The notes: generated from the letters alone by a model not told the origin. Shown: positions 51,298-61,399, counted from the first letter of the stretch. The stretch: 64,000 nt of DNA from DAOUTW01 sp964523575 (GCA_964523575.1 CAZGAV010000006.1:10678-74677), one strand, 5' to 3'. A program made the numbers and translations.

Positions 51298-52746
51298 CTA
51301 CATGATCAGGAAAACCGACGAGGTCGCCAGATCGAGGAAAAAGCCGGGGAACAAACCCAGAATGAGCGTTCCGGCAACCGTAATAACGATGGCCACACCG
51401 ATGGTAAAGCCGATTACCGGTTCGCGATCCTCACTGTCAACACGGTCGAAGAAAGCCGCCTTGACCGGTCGCAAATAATAGAAAACCGAAATCAGGCTGT
51501 TGAGCACGGCCACAATAACCAGCCAGACCAGTCCGGCATTGACCGCCGCCGAAAAGAGATAGAATTTGCCGAAAAATCCAGCCGTGGGCGGAAAACCGGC
51601 CAGCGAAAACATGAATAGCGCCAGAAAGACCGACAACCACGGATGGCGCGAGGCCAGCCCTTTGAAGGTATCGATATGGTTGGAGCCGCCGCTCTTGTTC
51701 TCGATAATAATGAGCATCGTAAAGGCGCCCATGTTGAAGAACCCATAGGCCAGCAAGTAGAACAGAGCCGCCGAAACGGCGTCGCTTCCCCCGGCTGTGA
51801 CAGCCACCAGCAGATAACCGGCATGGGCGATGGAACTGTAGGCCAGCATACGTTTGACATTGTCCTGCATGAGGGCCAGGATATTGCCGACCGTCATGGT
51901 GAAGAAGGCCAGAATCCAGAACAACGGCTGGAAATCGACGAAGACCGTCCCGAAACCGATCATGAAAATCCTCAGGAGAGCCGCCACGCCGGCGGCCTTG
52001 GGACCGACGGAAAAGAAGGCTGTGACCGGCGTCGGCGCTCCTTCATAGACGTCCGGCACCCACATATGGAAGGGGAAGGAAGCGATTTTGAAGGCGAAGC
52101 CTATCAGGACCATGGCCGCCCCGATCATCAGGTACAATTGGTTTTTGTACATGGCGATCCCGGACGACATGAATATCTGCCGCAAATCGGTGGTCCCGGT
52201 GCCGCCGTAAACCAGCGCGATACCGTAGAGCAGGAAGGCCGAGGCGAAAGCGCCCATGAAGAAATACTTGGCCGAGGCTTCGGTCGATTTGAGGTTGCCA
52301 CGCATGAATCCCGCCAGCACATATAGAGGCAGGGACATGATTTCGAGGCCGAGGAAAATGACCATCAGATTCGATGAAGAAACCATGATCATCATGCCGG
52401 CCGTGGAAATCAGCATCAGGGCATAGTATTCGAGCCGGTCAATGCCACGGCGGGCCAGATAATCACGCGAGATGAGAACGGCCGTACCGCAGGTGAGCAG
52501 AAAAATAAGCTTGCAGAAAAGGGCGAAATTGTCGCAGACGACCATCCCGAAATAGCCGGTTTGCTGGCAGTTCCAAAGGCTGATCACGAAATATAGCGAG
52601 GTCAGCACCGCCAAAATCGACAGCGTCGGAGAGACGATTCGCTTCCGGTTCAGAGGCGCCGCGACCAGCATGACAAAGGCAAACACCAGAAGCGCCAGTT
52701 CCGGCATGATGATTTCAATATTTATGGCAGCTGTCAACTGCGACAT
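51298..52746 (-). CDS. nuoN: NADH-quinone oxidoreductase subunit N
   Basis: A 482-residue membrane subunit of complex I, one of three antiporter-like proton-pumping subunits. Fourteen helices are predicted, with the Proton_antipo_M segment (GIALVYGGTGTTDLRQIF, FPFHMWVPDVYEGAPTPVTAF, MLAYSSIAHAGYLLVAV). Key lysines lie in these helices. GGAGACG precedes the ATG. It is the last gene of the nuo operon here, 58 bases beyond the glutaredoxin gene. Confidence 0.95.
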   Translation of the reverse strand: MSQLTAAINIEIIMPELALLVFAFVMLVAAPLNRKRIVSPTLSILAVLTSLYFVISLWNCQQTGYFGMVVCDNFALFCKLIFLLTCGTAVLISRDYLARRGIDRLEYYALMLISTAGMMIMVSSSNLMVIFLGLEIMSLPLYVLAGFMRGNLKSTEASAKYFFMGAFASAFLLYGIALVYGGTGTTDLRQIFMSSGIAMYKNQLYLMIGAAMVLIGFAFKIASFPFHMWVPDVYEGAPTPVTAFFSVGPKAAGVAALLRIFMIGFGTVFVDFQPLFWILAFFTMTVGNILALMQDNVKRMLAYSSIAHAGYLLVAVTAGGSDAVSAALFYLLAYGFFNMGAFTMLIIIENKSGGSNHIDTFKGLASRHPWLSVFLALFMFSLAGFPPTAGFFGKFYLFSAAVNAGLVWLVIVAVLNSLISVFYYLRPVKAAFFDRVDSEDREPVIGFTIGVAIVITVAGTLILGLFPGFFLDLATSSVFLIM

Positions 52747-52804
52747 ATTCGTCTCCAGATCGTGTTACGACGCATGCGGCTCACGGCCGCATCAATTAGA
52801 ATCC

Positions 52805-53020
52805 TCAACCGCCGCCCCAGCCGACTTTGACTTCTCCCTTATCGACAATGACCGGGACTATTCGCCGACCACCCGAAAGGTCGAGGAGTTCCTTCTGGGC
52901 CGCGGCGTTTCCGACGACATCGACTTCGTCATAGGCGATGTCCGCGGAATCATAATGCTCTTTGGCCGCCTGACAATAGGGGCATCCCGGCTTGGTAAAC
53001 ATTTTCACCTCAGCCATCAT
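52805..53020 (-). CDS. Short glutaredoxin/NrdH-like thiol protein inside the nuo operon
   Basis: A 71-residue thioredoxin-fold protein with redox motif CPYC (residues 13-16 of the first ATG) and the cis-proline segment IVPVIV. It is short like NrdH and glutaredoxin-3 types, and ends in a Gly-rich tail (VGWGGG). Its ATG overlaps the nuoM stop codon (ATGA), and an ATG three bases later fits GGAGG slightly better. It lies between nuoM and nuoN, where no subunit is normally found. It could reduce a disulfide in a complex I partner or be a passenger gene. Confidence 0.88.
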   Translation of the reverse strand: MMAEVKMFTKPGCPYCQAAKEHYDSADIAYDEVDVVGNAAAQKELLDLSGGRRIVPVIVDKGEVKVGWGGG

Positions 53021-54588
53021 TGACCTCCACCACCACTAACGGTTCCGACTTCCACGCTTTCCGCCTGTCCGGCTCGAGCGGCCCGGTCGGCCTCGTACAT
53101 GCTCCGTCCCTTTTCCACCTGCCGGATAACCGTTTTGACCGACGGTTCCATGAAATTGAAAAACGGTTTTGGGTAGAAACCGATCCAGAAAACCATGATA
53201 ACCAGAGGCACCAGGACGATCTTCTCCCGCAGGCTGAGATCGACCAGTTTTTCATTGGCGGGATTGGTCAATTTGCCGTAAAAAACCCGCTGATACATCC
53301 ACAGCATATAACAGGCCGCAAAGACCACGCCGCTGGCGGCCAGAATGGCATAGACCTTGTTATACGACCAGGCGCCCAACAGAATCGTGAACTCCCCGAC
53401 AAAACCATTGGTGCCCGGGACGCCGATGGACGACAACAGGATAATCATGAAGAAAGTCGAATAAACCGGCAGTTTGCCGGCCAGACCGCCATATTCACTG
53501 ATCAGCCGCGTGTGACGGCGCTCATAGATCATTCCGACCAGAATAAATAGTGCCCCGGTGGAAATGCCGTGGTTGATCATCTGGATAACCGACCCCTCCA
53601 TTCCCTGCAGATTGAGAGTCATCATGCCCAGCATGATAAAGCCCATATGAGACACCGAGGAAAAGGCGACCAGAGATTTGATGTCCTTCTGCACCATGGC
53701 TACCAGCGCGCCATAGATAATGCCGATTACGGCCAGTACTGAAATAAGGGGCATGAATGCGAAAGTAGCGACCGGGAAAATCGGCAGACAGAAACGGATA
53801 AAACCGTAGGTGCCCATCTTGAGCAAAACGCCGGCTAGAATCACCGACCCGGCCGTCGGCGCTTCGACATGAGCGTCGGGCAACCAGGTATGGAACGGCC
53901 ACATCGGCACTTTGATAATAAAGGCCAGACCGAAAGCGGCAAAAAGCCACATCTGCATATCGCGCGCCAGAGGCATGCCGGTAATTTTAATGAGGTCGAA
54001 AGTGTACTCGCCGAAAACCGCATGGTATTGGAAATACAACACCAGAATCGCGACCAGCATCAACAACGATCCGACCATGGTAAACAAGACAAATTTGATG
54101 GCGGCGTAAACACGCCGCTGACCGCCCCAGATGCCGATCAGGAAATACATCGGGATGAGCATCACTTCCCAGAAAACGTAGAACATGAACAGATCGAGGG
54201 TGACGAAAACGCCCAGCATGCCGGTTTCGAGCAGAAGAATCGAGGCGTAAAATCCTTTATGCGAATGTTCCACGGCTTTAAAGGTTGACAGTATGGCGAT
54301 GGAAGTCAGGAATGTCGTCAGCAATACAAGTAGCAGTGAGATACCGTCGATTCCCAGGTGGAAATGGATGCCCATCTGCGATATCCAGGGGACATCGGCG
54401 ACGAATTGCATTCCTGTGGCGACAGTGTCGAAACGGAATACGAGATCGAGCGACGAGATAAAGGTCAGCAGGGAGAAAAACAGGGCCGAATGTCGGATCG
54501 AGACATGGTGATCCTTCGGGATCAGCATAATGAAGAACATCCCCAAAAGCGGCAGGAAGGTGATGATTGTCAGAATCCAACTACTCAT
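53017..54588 (-). CDS. nuoM: NADH-quinone oxidoreductase subunit M
   Basis: A 523-residue antiporter-like subunit of complex I. MYFLIGIWGG with nearby Glu in FWEVMLIPMYFLI, FAFGL-type helices (LFAAFGLAFIIKVPMWPFHTWLPDAHVEAPTAGS) and VAFSSVSHMGFIMLG are typical of NuoM and carry proton-channel residues. The C-terminal tail (about 490-523) is Arg/Ala/Gly-rich and longer than usual. It follows nuoL by 2 bases and overlaps the glutaredoxin gene by 3-4 bases. Confidence 0.96.
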   Translation of the reverse strand: MSSWILTIITFLPLLGMFFIMLIPKDHHVSIRHSALFFSLLTFISSLDLVFRFDTVATGMQFVADVPWISQMGIHFHLGIDGISLLLVLLTTFLTSIAILSTFKAVEHSHKGFYASILLLETGMLGVFVTLDLFMFYVFWEVMLIPMYFLIGIWGGQRRVYAAIKFVLFTMVGSLLMLVAILVLYFQYHAVFGEYTFDLIKITGMPLARDMQMWLFAAFGLAFIIKVPMWPFHTWLPDAHVEAPTAGSVILAGVLLKMGTYGFIRFCLPIFPVATFAFMPLISVLAVIGIIYGALVAMVQKDIKSLVAFSSVSHMGFIMLGMMTLNLQGMEGSVIQMINHGISTGALFILVGMIYERRHTRLISEYGGLAGKLPVYSTFFMIILLSSIGVPGTNGFVGEFTILLGAWSYNKVYAILAASGVVFAACYMLWMYQRVFYGKLTNPANEKLVDLSLREKIVLVPLVIMVFWIGFYPKPFFNFMEPSVKTVIRQVEKGRSMYEADRAARAGQAESVEVGTVSGGGGQ

Positions 54589-54590
54589 GT

Positions 54591-56525
54591 TTACCTCACC
54601 ACCAAAAAGCCGACGACAATCACGACCCCGATCAGGAAGACGGTCAGGTACCCCCTGAGATACCCGGCCTGCATGCGCCGGAAGGTGTCCGACATATCGC
54701 CGACCAGCCGGGCCACGCCGTTGGCGATACCGTCGATTAACAAGACGTCGATAATTTTCCAGAGAAAGATGGAACCGTTGACTATCGGCCGCACAACCGT
54801 CGCGCCATAGAATTCATCGACCCAGTATTTATTATAAATGGCTTTGTGCAGACCGGACAGCGAAGCGCGCAAGGACCCGGCTTTGGCCGGATTCTTCCGA
54901 TAGAAATACCAGGCCAGATAAATCGAAACCAGCACCAACACGATAGTCAGGGCCATGAGGCCGTATTCCGGCAAGGCCGAGTGGGCGGCCGCTTCGTGAC
55001 CGCCGCCGACAACCGGAACATGAGCCATGACCGGTTCCAGAAATTTGTCGAACCAGGCGCCGCCGCCAAGGGCGTGCGGAATCCCGATCCAGCCGCCGCC
55101 GACCGACAGTATGGCCAGAATAATCAACGGCACGGTCATCGATTTCGGCGATTCATGAAGATGCTCAGCGGTATGCTTGTCGTAGCGTCCTTCGCCGAAG
55201 AAAGTCAGATACAGCAGACGGAACATATAGAAGGCCGTCAGCCCGGCGGTTATGACGCCCACCAGCCAGAAGATAACACTGCCATGACCGGACGAGAAAG
55301 ATTTCCAGAGGATTTCATCCTTTGAGAAGAACCCCGAGAAAAGTGGAATGCCGGAGATAGCTAGCGTGGCCATCAGGAAAGTTTTATATGTAACCGGTAA
55401 TTGCTTTTTGAGTCCGCCCATTTTCCGCATATCCTGTTCATCGGACATGGCGTGAATAATCGATCCGGAACCGAGGAAAAGCAGGGCTTTGAAGAAGGCG
55501 TGAGTCATGAGGTGAAAGATACCGGCGGAGAAAGCGGCCACGCCGCAGGCCATCATCATGTACCCCAGCTGACTGACGGTGGAATAGGCCAAAACCCGCT
55601 TGATATCGTTCTGAGCCAGACCAATGGTCGCCGCCACGAAAGCGGTAGCTGTTCCGACAATCGCGACCACCAATAAAGTGGTGGGAGCCAGAATGAAAAG
55701 GAAATTGAGCCGCACCAGCATATAGACGCCGGCCGTCACCATCGTCGCGGCATGGATCAGGGCCGAGACCGGAGTGGGGCCTTCCATCGCATCAGGCAAC
55801 CAGATATAAAGAGGAATTTGGGCCGATTTGCCGGTAGCGCCAAAGAAAAGAAGCAAAGTCGCCCATGTGACGGCGCCGCCGCCGAGGATGAAAACTTCGG
55901 GGGCCTTATGAGCCAGTTCGGTAAACTGGAAAGTGCCGGCCGTCCAGAAAATGATGAAACTGCCGAGCAGGAAACCGAAGTCGCCGATACGGTTGACGAT
56001 AAAAGCCTTTTTGCCGGCATCAGCGGCCGACTTCTTGGTAAACCAGAAGCCGATGAGGAGATAACTGCATAACCCGACGCCTTCCCAGCCGATAAAGAGC
56101 AGAATCAGGTTATTGCCCAGCACTAGCGTGAGCATCGAAAACATGAAGAGATTGAGGTAGATGAAGAAGCGTTTGATACCCGGATCATGAGCCATATATC
56201 CGATGGAATAGACATGAATCAGGAAACCGACTCCGGAAACGACCAGAATCATGACGGCCGACAGGGGGTCGAGCAGGAAGGCGAAGTCGAGCTGAAGCGC
56301 CCCGATCGGAATCCACGAGAAGAGCACCTGCTGAACGACGCGCTGTTCGGGGTCGAGGGCCAGGAGTTTGATGAACAGAGCAACCGCGATAAGAAATGAC
56401 AGGCCGGGAGCCCCCACCGCCAGCGACACCACCATCTTTTTTGACAGGCGTTCGCGCAACAGCCCGTTGATGATAACGGCCAGCAGAGGCAGGAGCGGTA
56501 CTAAATACAGGTAATCAAACATCAT
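54591..56525 (-). CDS. nuoL: NADH-quinone oxidoreductase subunit L
   Basis: A 644-residue proton-pumping subunit of complex I, including the long C-terminal lateral helix (ALPEYGLMALTIVLVLVSIYLAWYFYRK, then the helix ending in the membrane span VFLIGVVIVVGFLVV). GWEGVGLCSYLLIGFW and LIHAATMVTAGVYMLVR are family signatures, with lysines in the channel helices. It is preceded by nuoK at 1 base and followed by nuoM at 2 bases. Confidence 0.97.
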   Translation of the reverse strand: MMFDYLYLVPLLPLLAVIINGLLRERLSKKMVVSLAVGAPGLSFLIAVALFIKLLALDPEQRVVQQVLFSWIPIGALQLDFAFLLDPLSAVMILVVSGVGFLIHVYSIGYMAHDPGIKRFFIYLNLFMFSMLTLVLGNNLILLFIGWEGVGLCSYLLIGFWFTKKSAADAGKKAFIVNRIGDFGFLLGSFIIFWTAGTFQFTELAHKAPEVFILGGGAVTWATLLLFFGATGKSAQIPLYIWLPDAMEGPTPVSALIHAATMVTAGVYMLVRLNFLFILAPTTLLVVAIVGTATAFVAATIGLAQNDIKRVLAYSTVSQLGYMMMACGVAAFSAGIFHLMTHAFFKALLFLGSGSIIHAMSDEQDMRKMGGLKKQLPVTYKTFLMATLAISGIPLFSGFFSKDEILWKSFSSGHGSVIFWLVGVITAGLTAFYMFRLLYLTFFGEGRYDKHTAEHLHESPKSMTVPLIILAILSVGGGWIGIPHALGGGAWFDKFLEPVMAHVPVVGGGHEAAAHSALPEYGLMALTIVLVLVSIYLAWYFYRKNPAKAGSLRASLSGLHKAIYNKYWVDEFYGATVVRPIVNGSIFLWKIIDVLLIDGIANGVARLVGDMSDTFRRMQAGYLRGYLTVFLIGVVIVVGFLVVR

Positions 56526-56526
56526 T

Positions 56527-56829
56527 TTACCATTTCATCAAATTCAGGTGATCGGCATCGACCGATTCCCGACCGCGAAAGACGGCGATAATGATGGCCA
56601 GACCCACGGCCGCCTCGGCCGCCGCCACCGTCATCACCAGAAATACGAAAACCTGCCCGTCCATCAGCTTGAGGTAGCGCGAGAAGGCCATAATGGCCAG
56701 ATTGGCGGCGTTGAGCATGATTTCGACGGCCATGAACATGACGATCAGGTTGCGCGACAAAACGACGCCGATGACGCCGATGACGAACAGGAACGCCGAA
56801 AGGATGATATAATAATCGAGCGGTACCAT
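56527..56829 (-). CDS. nuoK: NADH-quinone oxidoreductase subunit K
   Basis: The 100-residue protein has three helices. The two glutamates of the E-channel appear in FMAVEIMLNAANLAIMAF and TVAAAEAAVGLAIIIAV. The sequence ends GRESVDADHLNLMKW, as usual in NuoK. It lies 2 bases after nuoJ and 1 base before nuoL. Confidence 0.97.
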   Translation of the reverse strand: MVPLDYYIILSAFLFVIGVIGVVLSRNLIVMFMAVEIMLNAANLAIMAFSRYLKLMDGQVFVFLVMTVAAAEAAVGLAIIIAVFRGRESVDADHLNLMKW

Positions 56830-56831
56830 AA

Positions 56832-57323
56832 CTATAACGCCTTCTTGGCCATGACCACGGCGCCGACAATCGCTACCAGTAACAGGATCGAGGTCAATTC
56901 AAAAGGATAGACAAATTTACCATAGAGCAGTTCGGCCACCTGCGGAACCTGGCCGAAATTTTCGCCGACCGCTTCCATGCGCGAAGAAATACCCATCGAA
57001 ACCCAGACCATCTCCGCTAACAAAACGAGGCCGAAGATCCAGCCCAGCGGTTTGATTTTCGATAACGTATCCTGACCGAGGTCGGCATGACGGATATTGA
57101 GCATCATGATCACGAATAAAAACAGGACCAGGATAGCGCCGCCGTAAACGAGCACCAGAAAGGCCGCCACAAACAAGCCCGATAGTTGGATATACAGCAC
57201 CGACTGGGACAGGATCGTGATGATCAGATACAGTACGCTGGCGACGGGATTTTTGACCGTAATCACCATGATGGCCGAAGCCAGCGCGATAATAGCCGCC
57301 ACGGCAAAGACTACCATTTCCAT
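56832..57323 (-). CDS. nuoJ: NADH-quinone oxidoreductase subunit J
   Basis: A 163-residue membrane subunit with five helices. VVFAVAAIIALASAIMVITVKNPVASVLYLI, LVYGGAILVLFLFVIMML and the final helix LLLVAIVGAVVMAKKAL are characteristic. NuoJ links the E-channel to the quinone site. It lies 34 bases after nuoI, the widest gap among the nuoD-M genes here. Confidence 0.96.
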   Translation of the reverse strand: MEMVVFAVAAIIALASAIMVITVKNPVASVLYLIITILSQSVLYIQLSGLFVAAFLVLVYGGAILVLFLFVIMMLNIRHADLGQDTLSKIKPLGWIFGLVLLAEMVWVSMGISSRMEAVGENFGQVPQVAELLYGKFVYPFELTSILLLVAIVGAVVMAKKAL

Positions 57324-57357
57324 GGTCAGTTACGCCTCCTCGCCCATTGTACCGAAA

Positions 57358-57849
57358 TCATACGTAATACCTCCGCGTCCGCCGGTGGATGGTTTTATAA
57401 GGACGATCCTTGCGGGGATGTTCGACCAGCATGCTTTCCTTATCGCGGATAAATTTGTCCCGGTCGTCGTCGGCCAGTTCGTATTCATGGCCGAGGAAAA
57501 TCGCCTCTTCGGGGCAGGCCTCCTCGCAAAAACCGCAAAAAATACACCGGATGAGATTGATCTCATACACGGCCGCGTACCGCTCGCCTTTCTCGTTTTC
57601 AGCCGGCTCCATATATATGGCGTCGGCCGGACAGGCGGCGGCGCACAGTCCGCAACAAACGCATCGCTCCGTGCCGTCCTCATACCGTTCCAGGTAATGT
57701 AAACCCTTGTAGCGCGGCATCATCTCGTACTTGACGCGCGGGTATTTCTTCGTTACCGGTTTTTTAAACAGGTGTTTGAGGGTCGTATAAAGACCGACCG
57801 GCAACGCCACTATCGTGGTCTTGACTATATCCCAAAAAGCTCGCCACAT
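57358..57849 (-). CDS. nuoI: NADH-quinone oxidoreductase subunit I
   Basis: A 163-residue peripheral subunit with two [4Fe-4S] clusters (N6a, N6b): CVCCGLCAAACPADAI and CIFCGFCEEACPEEAIF are the two CxxCxxCxxxCP motifs. The N-terminal amphipathic helix (FWDIVKTTIVALPVGLYTTLKHLF) lies on the membrane. It follows nuoH by 3 bases. The protein passes electrons towards NuoB. Confidence 0.97.
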   Translation of the reverse strand: MWRAFWDIVKTTIVALPVGLYTTLKHLFKKPVTKKYPRVKYEMMPRYKGLHYLERYEDGTERCVCCGLCAAACPADAIYMEPAENEKGERYAAVYEINLIRCIFCGFCEEACPEEAIFLGHEYELADDDRDKFIRDKESMLVEHPRKDRPYKTIHRRTRRYYV

Positions 57850-57852
57850 AAT

Positions 57853-58845
57853 CTAAATCACATACATTATTATGCCTGTCACCAGGACATTAGCCAGGGC
57901 CAGCGGGAACAACACCTTCCAGCCCACATCCATCAGCTGATCGTATCGGAGTCGCGGGAAAGTCGCCCGGAACCAGATGTAGAAAACCATAAATATGATG
58001 ACCTTGAGAATCAGCCATAGCGGCCCGGGCAAAAACGGTCCCTGCCAGCCGCCGAAAAAAAGCGTCGCCACCACCGCCGAGGCGGTGATCATATTGGCGT
58101 ACTCGCCCACAAAAAACATCGAAAAACGCATCGATGAATATTCGGTGTGATACCCGGCCACCAGTTCCGATTCCGCCTCGGGCAGGTCAAAAGGCGCTCG
58201 ATTGGTTTCGGCCACGGCGCATATCCAGAAAATCAGAAACGCGACCGGATTCTTGAAAACGTACCAGTCCAGAATCGAAGCCTGCTGGCCGACAATCTGG
58301 GTCAACGACAGCGTTCCAGCCATCATCAGAATCGGCACTAGCGAAAGGCCATAGGCCACTTCATATGAAATCATCTGTGCCGAACTTCTGATGCCGCCCA
58401 GAAGAGAATACTTCGAACCCGACGACCAACCGCCCAAGGCGATACCGTACACGCCCAAAGAGGTCGTCGCCAGTATGAAGAGGACGCCGATGTTGAGATC
58501 GGAAATGGTCAGCGGGATTTCGTAACCGAAAAGATGAATCGGCGGACCGATCGGTATTACCGCAAAAGCCAGGAATCCGGGAATGAAGGCAATCATGGGC
58601 GCGAAAAGAAAAATCACGCCTTCCGCCTGCCGGGGCGTCACATCCTCTTTGAACATCAGCTTGATACCGTCGGCGATCGGCTGAAAGAGGCCGAAAGGCC
58701 CGACATAAGTCGGTCCCATGCGCTGTTGAAGGCGTCCCAGCAGTTTTCTCTCCAGCCAGGTGGCGTAGGCGCATCCGGTAACCACCGCCGCATAGATGAC
58801 GATCACCTTGATTACGATCAATATTATGTAAGTCAGGTCAGCCAT
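57853..58845 (-). CDS. nuoH: NADH-quinone oxidoreductase subunit H
   Basis: A 330-residue membrane subunit with eight helices, which forms part of the quinone-binding chamber. ERKLLGRLQQRMGPTYVGPFG, AETNRAPFDLPEAESELVAGYHTEYSS and FIWFRATFPRLRYDQLMD are the family signatures, with the conserved acidic loop intact. Its ATG overlaps the nuoG stop codon by one base. Confidence 0.97.
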   Translation of the reverse strand: MADLTYIILIVIKVIVIYAAVVTGCAYATWLERKLLGRLQQRMGPTYVGPFGLFQPIADGIKLMFKEDVTPRQAEGVIFLFAPMIAFIPGFLAFAVIPIGPPIHLFGYEIPLTISDLNIGVLFILATTSLGVYGIALGGWSSGSKYSLLGGIRSSAQMISYEVAYGLSLVPILMMAGTLSLTQIVGQQASILDWYVFKNPVAFLIFWICAVAETNRAPFDLPEAESELVAGYHTEYSSMRFSMFFVGEYANMITASAVVATLFFGGWQGPFLPGPLWLILKVIIFMVFYIWFRATFPRLRYDQLMDVGWKVLFPLALANVLVTGIIMYVI

Positions 58846-61394
58846 TATTTATCATCCAGTTTTTCGATCCTGACCCAGCCGCCGTTATCGCGCGATATCA
58901 GGCCGTTGACCTCGACCGAGGAGAAGTTATTGGGAATAAACAAAACTTCCCCCTCAAAATGCTCCGAATACCGGGCCTTGAGCACCAGTTTGGCGACCGA
59001 CGATTCAACCCGGATAAGATCGCCCTCTTTGATCTCCAGCTTTCGAGCCAGAGCGGGCGACAATTCCAGATATGACTCCGGTGTAAACCGCATCAAGGAT
59101 GGGCAATGTTCGGTCAGGTAGCCGAAATGATGCAGGTCGTTTCCGATCAGAAGACGGTACGGAAACCCCTCATGCTCGATTTTTACGGGCTGTTTGATAT
59201 CAAAGACGGTGTCCGTATCGCGCGCCACTCTCTGCCAGCCGTCAACGATTTCCCGGGTGATGCTCTGGAGGTCGCTGTCATCAATCTCCAGAGATGATTC
59301 CATGGATTCAGACAGCGCCTTAAGTATTTCTATGCCGGTCTTTACGCCCGCCGGAGGCGGCAGGGCCTTTTCAAATCGCTGGTAACGCCCCTCAAGATTG
59401 ACGTAGGAACCCGATTGTTCCGACCATCCAGCCAGTGGCAAAACCACGTCGGCTTTGGCGCTGGTAGCGGTTTCAAACAGGTCGGCCACGACCAGGAAAT
59501 CAAGCTTGTCGAGGGCCGCATTGACGAAGGGACCATCGGGGTAGCGCATGGCCGGGTTGGCTCCCATAACCAGCACGGCGTCGATCTCCTCGTTGAGGGC
59601 GCCTTTGAAAATTTGAGAGGCGCCGCATCCTGGTGAATCGGGCAATGCCTCGCCCCATTGAGACGCCAGATTTTCCGAAAGCGCCGGTGAAATTTTCGGT
59701 CTCAGGCCGATCCGGTCGGCTCCCAGGGAATTGGCGTGAGTGGCCAGGATAGCCGCCTGCCCGTCGGTGACGCCCAGCAGGTTGGCTAGATTATATAAAC
59801 CGTTGGCGATGATATGGCGATACGGCGACGCTTTAAGATATTCACCGGCCAGGATATACAGATTCTTCCCGGCGCTCAAAGCCCGCGCCAGATCGACAAT
59901 ACGACTGGCTTCGAGGCCGCATATTTGAGCCGCATCGGACAGTGACGTCGGCATCAAGCGCTGACGGATATCAGCCGCCTTGGCCTCGTCAATATTCTTG
60001 TAGAGCCTATTGTCAATAATAGCATGAATCAAACCGGCCACAAAAGCCGCCTCGGTGTCCGGTTTGTAAATTAATTCGTCAATCGAAATATCGGCCGATT
60101 TGGTTTCAACCGGGTTGGCCGTATATATGGCGGCCTGATTTTTCCGATAAGCTTTGCGCAACCGCAAATTGACGATGGGGTGATCTTTGAGGAAATTGGA
60201 GGCGAAAACCAGAACCGTGTCGGCCTTTTCCAGATCGGCGATCCTGAAAGGAGCCTTGCTCAGACAATCATAAGCCTTGGTTTCGTCGCCGTCCTTGAGG
60301 TCGATATTCTCCAGTCTATAATCGACCGAATTGGTTCGCAGGATATGCCGGAAGAACTTATTGAACAGATACATCGTCTCGGTCGAAATGTTACCGCCAG
60401 CCAGCCCGGCAATGCAGACCGCGCCCTTTTTGCCCTTGATTTCCTTGAATCTTCTGGCAATGAGATTTATGGCTTCTTCCCAGGTGACCTCTACCTGCTT
60501 GCCTTCTTTTTTTATCAAAGGTTTGGTCAGCCGATCGGGGGAATTGATGTATTGATAACCGTAACGGGCGATATCGCAAATCCAGCCGTCATCGATAGCA
60601 TCATTGGGTCGTGACGTGGCCCGATGAATTCCGCGATGGCTGTACCAGAGTGTGATATTCTGTCCATCGGCGTCATGGCTGGAAAGGGAAGCGGCCTGTT
60701 TGGTCTTCCATACCCTAATCTTATAGCGCCAGTCGGTGTTGGTCAGGGCCCCCACCGGGCAGATTTCCACGACGTTTCCGGAATAAAGATTGTCGATCTG
60801 TTCACCGGGAGGGGTGTCGATAACGGTGCCGCTACCGCGCTGATAGGCGCCGAGGTCCCATTCTCCGGCGATTTCTTTATTGAAACGGACGCATTTGAAA
60901 CAGGTCACACAGCGGTTCATATTCCGGATGATTTCCGGACCGATCCGTTTGTCGTCGAAGGTTCCCTTAGTTTTGTCGTCGATAACCCGCACCCGGGCGA
61001 AATTCTGTCTCGAGGTATCGATGCCGTAGTAGAAGACATTGTTCTGCAGGTCGCATTCGCCGCCTTTGTCGCAGGTCGGACAATCCAGAGGATGATTGAG
61101 CAGAAGGAATTCCAGCACGCCCCGGCGGGCTTTGATAATCTCGTCGGTATCGGTGCGCACCACCATGCCCGGCATCACCTCGGTGGCGCAGGATACGGCC
61201 GGTTTGGGAATCTTTTCGATGGCGACCAGACACATCCGGCAGGCTCCGACCGAATCCAGCTTGGGATGCCAGCAGAAATACGGAATATCGATCCCAATAC
61301 TTCGGGCCGCCTCCAGGACAGTCGTCCCCCTGTCGACCGTAACTTCCCGGCCGTCGATGGTGAGTGTGACTTTTTCTTTGCCGTTATCTGACAT
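58845..61394 (-). CDS. nuoG: NADH-quinone oxidoreductase subunit G
   Basis: An 849-residue iron-sulfur subunit of the peripheral arm. The N-terminal 2Fe-2S ferredoxin (about 1-90; FCWHPKLDSVGACRMC and the later C in AVSCATE) is followed by HPLDCPTCDKGGECDLQN (cluster N5 region) and CVTCFKCVRF with VVEICPVGAL ([4Fe-4S] clusters). The remaining residues are a molybdopterin-oxidoreductase-like domain with a C-terminal molydopterin-binding barrel; they lack an obvious Mo ligand, as expected. nuoF ends 5 bases upstream. Confidence 0.96.
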   Translation of the reverse strand: MSDNGKEKVTLTIDGREVTVDRGTTVLEAARSIGIDIPYFCWHPKLDSVGACRMCLVAIEKIPKPAVSCATEVMPGMVVRTDTDEIIKARRGVLEFLLLNHPLDCPTCDKGGECDLQNNVFYYGIDTSRQNFARVRVIDDKTKGTFDDKRIGPEIIRNMNRCVTCFKCVRFNKEIAGEWDLGAYQRGSGTVIDTPPGEQIDNLYSGNVVEICPVGALTNTDWRYKIRVWKTKQAASLSSHDADGQNITLWYSHRGIHRATSRPNDAIDDGWICDIARYGYQYINSPDRLTKPLIKKEGKQVEVTWEEAINLIARRFKEIKGKKGAVCIAGLAGGNISTETMYLFNKFFRHILRTNSVDYRLENIDLKDGDETKAYDCLSKAPFRIADLEKADTVLVFASNFLKDHPIVNLRLRKAYRKNQAAIYTANPVETKSADISIDELIYKPDTEAAFVAGLIHAIIDNRLYKNIDEAKAADIRQRLMPTSLSDAAQICGLEASRIVDLARALSAGKNLYILAGEYLKASPYRHIIANGLYNLANLLGVTDGQAAILATHANSLGADRIGLRPKISPALSENLASQWGEALPDSPGCGASQIFKGALNEEIDAVLVMGANPAMRYPDGPFVNAALDKLDFLVVADLFETATSAKADVVLPLAGWSEQSGSYVNLEGRYQRFEKALPPPAGVKTGIEILKALSESMESSLEIDDSDLQSITREIVDGWQRVARDTDTVFDIKQPVKIEHEGFPYRLLIGNDLHHFGYLTEHCPSLMRFTPESYLELSPALARKLEIKEGDLIRVESSVAKLVLKARYSEHFEGEVLFIPNNFSSVEVNGLISRDNGGWVRIEKLDDK

Positions 61395-61399
61395 ACGCT

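Noticed and set aside
57330..57683. 117-codon minus ORF within nuoI
   Set aside because: It is an out-of-frame shadow of nuoI, which has both cluster motifs intact.
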